A DNA stretch of 38,084 bases from Kluyvera georgiana ATCC 51603 (GTDB taxonomy: Bacteria > Pseudomonadota > Gammaproteobacteria > Enterobacterales > Enterobacteriaceae). The stretch lies in assembly GCF_001654985.1 (NCBI RefSeq), contig NZ_LXEU01000041.1:1-38084 (forward strand). Direction: 5' to 3'. The notes beneath the pieces are model-generated. The model saw only the letters and a program-made list of their open reading frames with translations. It was not told the DNA's origin and did not search any database. This document shows positions 35,725 to 38,084 of the stretch, one piece after another. Numbering within the stretch: the first letter of the stretch is position 1; every line of letters starts with the position of its first letter. The position numbers and the translations under genes were made by a program.

Positions 35725-36599
35725 GCCAGGATGTGATTTTAAGCGTTGAGCATCTGATGATGCATTTTGGCGGTATTAAGGCGCTGAACGACGTTAATCT
35801 GGAGGTACAGCGTGGCTCGATTACCGCGCTAATCGGCCCCAACGGTGCGGGAAAGACCACGGTGTTCAACTGCCTGACCGGTTTCTACAAGGCTTCCGGC
35901 GGCAAAATCCTGTTCAACACGCGCGGGAAAACGACTAACGTCATCCAGATTCTCGGACAAAAGTTTCAGCCGGGCGACTGGGTTAACCCGTCACACCTCG
36001 GGCAGCGGATTTTTTACAAGATGTTTGGCGGAACCCACCTCGTGAACCGGGCGGGGCTGGCGCGGACGTTCCAGAATATCCGTCTTTTCCGCGAGATGTC
36101 GGTGGTGGAGAATCTGCTGGTCGCGCAGCATATGCAGGTCAACCGCAACCTGGTCGCCGGGATCCTCAATACGCCAGCCTATCGCCGTGCAGAGAGCGCC
36201 GCATTGGACCGCGCTTTTTACTGGCTTGAGGTGGTGGATCTGGTTGACTGTGCCAACCGGCTGGCGGGCGAGATGTCCTATGGTCAGCAGCGCCGCCTCG
36301 AGATTGCCCGCGCCATGTGCACCGGCCCGGAGATGATTTGCCTTGATGAACCCGCCGCCGGGCTGAACCCCGTGGAAACCCGGGCGCTGAGCAAAATTAT
36401 TCGTTTCTTGCGTGAGCATCACGGCATTACCGTGCTGCTGATTGAACATGATATGGGGATGGTGATGGACATTTCGGACGATATTATCGTGCTGGACCAC
36501 GGCGATGTTATTGCCCAGGGCAAGGCGGAGCAAATTCAGCACGATGAGAAAGTCATTGCCGCCTATCTCGGCACCAGCGAAGACGAGGTCAGCCTATGA
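35721..36599 (+). CDS. Branched-chain amino-acid-type ABC transporter ATPase (LivG-like)
   Basis: A 292-residue ATPase. Walker A GPNGAGKTT (about residues 39-47), the signature MSYGQQRRLEIARAM, Walker B MICLDEPAAGLNP and the switch histidine in LLIEHDMGMVMDISD are intact. Compared with E. coli LivG (255) it carries an insertion of roughly 37 residues between the Walker A domain and the Q-loop (about 66-108: NTRGKTTNVIQILGQKF, WVNPSHLGQRIFYKMFGG), just before ARTFQNIRLF. Such longer LivG proteins occur in other proteobacterial liv systems as far as I recall. Four-base overlaps on both sides. Confidence 0.93.
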   Translation: MSQDVILSVEHLMMHFGGIKALNDVNLEVQRGSITALIGPNGAGKTTVFNCLTGFYKASGGKILFNTRGKTTNVIQILGQKFQPGDWVNPSHLGQRIFYKMFGGTHLVNRAGLARTFQNIRLFREMSVVENLLVAQHMQVNRNLVAGILNTPAYRRAESAALDRAFYWLEVVDLVDCANRLAGEMSYGQQRRLEIARAMCTGPEMICLDEPAAGLNPVETRALSKIIRFLREHHGITVLLIEHDMGMVMDISDDIIVLDHGDVIAQGKAEQIQHDEKVIAAYLGTSEDEVSL

Positions 36600-37312
36600 G
36601 CGAACCGATGCTGGAATTTCGTGAGGTCGATGTCTATTACGGCGTTATCCAGGCGTTAAAGCAGGTTTCGCTGCAGGTCAACAAGGGCGAAACCGTTTCA
36701 CTGATTGGCGCCAACGGCGCGGGGAAATCGACGCTGTTGATGTCCATTTTCGGCCAGCCGCGCGTGCGCAGCGGGCAAATTCTCTTCTGCGGCGACGATA
36801 TCAGCCATCGCACCACCCATTATGTCGCCTCGGCCGGGATCGCTCAGGCGCCGGAGGGGCGGCGCATCTTCCCCGATATGACCGTGGAAGAAAACCTATT
36901 GATGGGCACCATTCCGATTGGCAACCAGTACGCCGCTCAGGATCTGCAAAGCATGTTCGATCTGTTCCCTCGTCTCAAAGAGCGGCGTAAGCAGCGGGCG
37001 ATGACCATGTCCGGCGGTGAGCAGCAGATGTTGGCGATCGCCCGCGCGCTGATGAGCCGACCGAAACTGTTGCTGCTTGATGAGCCCAGCCTCGGGCTGG
37101 CGCCGATTGTGGTGAAGCAAATTTTCCATACGCTGCGTGAACTGGCTCGCGATGGGATGACTATTTTTCTGGTGGAACAAAATGCTCACCATGCGCTGAA
37201 GCTGTCTGACCGGGGATACGTGATGGTTAACGGGCAAATTCGTCTCAGCGGCAGCGGTGAGGAACTGTTGGGGAATCAGGAGGTGCGCAAGGCCTATCTG
37301 GGCGGCGTGTAG
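36596..37312 (+). CDS. Branched-chain amino-acid-type ABC transporter ATPase (LivF-like)
   Basis: A 238-residue ATPase with Walker A GANGAGKSTLL (about 38-48), APEGRRIFPDMTVEENLLMG, signature MSGGEQQMLAIARALMSRP, Walker B LLLLDEPSLGLAPIVV and switch-region LVEQNAHHALKLSDRGYVMVNG. Length and motifs match E. coli LivF. It forms a heterodimer with the LivG-like ATPase. Its ATG overlaps the upstream stop (ATGA). Last gene of the operon; a small inverted repeat, AGCATTG and CAATGCT at 37316-37337, follows its stop. Confidence 0.94.
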   Translation: MSEPMLEFREVDVYYGVIQALKQVSLQVNKGETVSLIGANGAGKSTLLMSIFGQPRVRSGQILFCGDDISHRTTHYVASAGIAQAPEGRRIFPDMTVEENLLMGTIPIGNQYAAQDLQSMFDLFPRLKERRKQRAMTMSGGEQQMLAIARALMSRPKLLLLDEPSLGLAPIVVKQIFHTLRELARDGMTIFLVEQNAHHALKLSDRGYVMVNGQIRLSGSGEELLGNQEVRKAYLGGV

Positions 37313-37397
37313 CAAAGCATTGCTGGAGTTCAATGCTAAACTCCTGCATCATTGCGCCTGAACTGAACGACCTCATCAACAACGACAGAGATTGAGT

Positions 37398-38066
37398 ATG
37401 AAAACGGGACCTTTAACCGAAAGCGAACTGGAATGGCTGGACGAGACCATTGCGAAGTATGCCTCTGATGCGTCAATTATCGACGTTTCCGAACTGGACG
37501 GTATGCTGACCGCCATCCTCTCCTCACCGCTGGAGATTGAACCCGCCGAGTGGATGTTTGCCGTATGGGGCGGGGCTGATCATGTACCGCACTGGACGAC
37601 CGACCGCGAGCGCGACCGTTTTGTGAATCTCACTCTGCAACATATGAGTGACATTGCCGATCGCCTGAACGACTATCCGGACCAGTTTGAGCCGCTGTTT
37701 GGGACTCGCGAAGAAGAAGGCCAGGAGCTGACCATCGTGGAAGAGTGGTGCTATGGTTACCTGCGCGGTGCGCGTCTGACCGACTGGTCTGGTTTACCGG
37801 CAGACCAGCAAGCGGCATTTGATAGCATCGCGCTGCACGGTGATGAAGAGAAAAGCGCGGCGCTGGAGGCTTTCACGGTTGAGCAGTATTTTGACAGTAT
37901 CGACAAAATTCGCCCGGCGGCGCTGAGTCTTTTCGATTACTGGATGGACAATCCGAAAGAAGCCCCGGTCAAGCAGCCGATTAAAAACGAACAGAAGGTG
38001 GGACGTAACGACCCGTGTCCGTGCGGCAGCGGAAAGAAATATAAGCAGTGTTGTTTAGCGAAATAA
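37398..38066 (+). CDS. yecA: YecA family protein with SEC-C zinc motif
   Basis: A 222-residue cytosolic protein (UPF0149 plus SEC-C). The N-terminal helical YecA/YgfB domain has [29 protein letters not shown] and [21 protein letters not shown]. The C-terminus [19 protein letters not shown] is a complete SEC-C zinc-binding motif like that at the end of SecA. In E. coli YecA interacts with ribosomes and may assist protein handling; its precise role is unsettled. I start at the ATG at 37398 ([13 protein letters not shown]), as in E. coli; an in-frame TTG lies two codons earlier. In K-12 it lies next to leuZ; here about 9.6 kb intervene. Confidence 0.95.
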   Translation: MKTGPLTESELEWLDETIAKYASDASIIDVSELDGMLTAILSSPLEIEPAEWMFAVWGGADHVPHWTTDRERDRFVNLTLQHMSDIADRLNDYPDQFEPLFGTREEEGQELTIVEEWCYGYLRGARLTDWSGLPADQQAAFDSIALHGDEEKSAALEAFTVEQYFDSIDKIRPAALSLFDYWMDNPKEAPVKQPIKNEQKVGRNDPCPCGSGKKYKQCCLAK

Positions 38067-38084
38067 AAAAGGGGGCCAGTCGGC

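Overview
The window is chromosomal DNA of an enteric gamma-proteobacterium of the family Enterobacteriaceae (Escherichia/Salmonella/Citrobacter/Enterobacter relatives). Almost every gene on the left two thirds can be recognised as an ortholog of the E. coli K-12 chromosome, in the same relative order and with the same start-codon habits (GTG for fliA and uvrC, TTG for uvrY). I cannot name the genus from sequence alone. The locus composition (no amyA/yedE/yedF between fliT and fliE, no fliB beside fliC, an extra liv transporter next to yecA) argues against K-12 or typical Salmonella.

Layout. (1) 13-1254: yodD, dsrB and the capsule/motility regulator rcsA. (2) 1533-12159, minus strand: the flagellar IIIb block in two runs, fliF-G-H-I-J-K (MS ring, switch protein, export ATPase and its partners, hook-length ruler) and fliL-M-N-O-P-Q-R (stator/basal-body protein, C-ring, export gate). 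fliE is divergent at 12376. (3) 12874-19067: lipoprotein yedD; the fliD-S-T cap and chaperone operon (minus); flagellin fliC (plus); then fliA (sigma-28) and fliZ (plus). Clear sigma-28 promoters drive fliD and fliC divergently, and another precedes fliA, so class-3 control is visible in the DNA. (4) 19153-22452: tcyJ, dcyD, tcyL, tcyN for cystine import and D-cysteine breakdown. (5) 22773-27335: solo LuxR receptor sdiA, small yecF, response regulator uvrY overlapping uvrC, then pgsA. (6) 27487-27774: the tRNA operon Gly(GCC)-Cys(GCA)-Leu(TAA).

(7) 27775-31951 is the accessory stretch. It starts right after the tRNA-Leu gene, looks less GC-rich than its surroundings, and has no counterpart between leuZ and yecA in E. 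coli K-12 as I remember that region. It holds two tiny tandem ORFs with an in-frame 12-bp duplication, a GAF-GGDEF diguanylate cyclase, a TauE/SafE-type membrane exporter divergent from a LysR regulator broken by one in-frame TGA, and a two-TM coiled-coil protein of unknown function. (8) 32313-37312 is a complete five-gene branched-chain amino-acid-type ABC transporter (binding protein, two permeases, two ATPases), divergent in detail from the classical livKHMGF. (9) yecA (SEC-C zinc motif) closes the window.

How it works together: regions 2-3 build, assemble and transcriptionally time the flagellum. rcsA, sdiA, uvrY, fliZ and the diguanylate cyclase are all regulators of families tied to the motile/sessile decision. 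I found no CRISPR array, insertion sequence, integrase or clearly new multi-gene system. The best leads for something undescribed are the post-leuZ accessory stretch, the unknown two-TM protein at 31032-31907, and a start-less membrane ORF upstream of uvrY.
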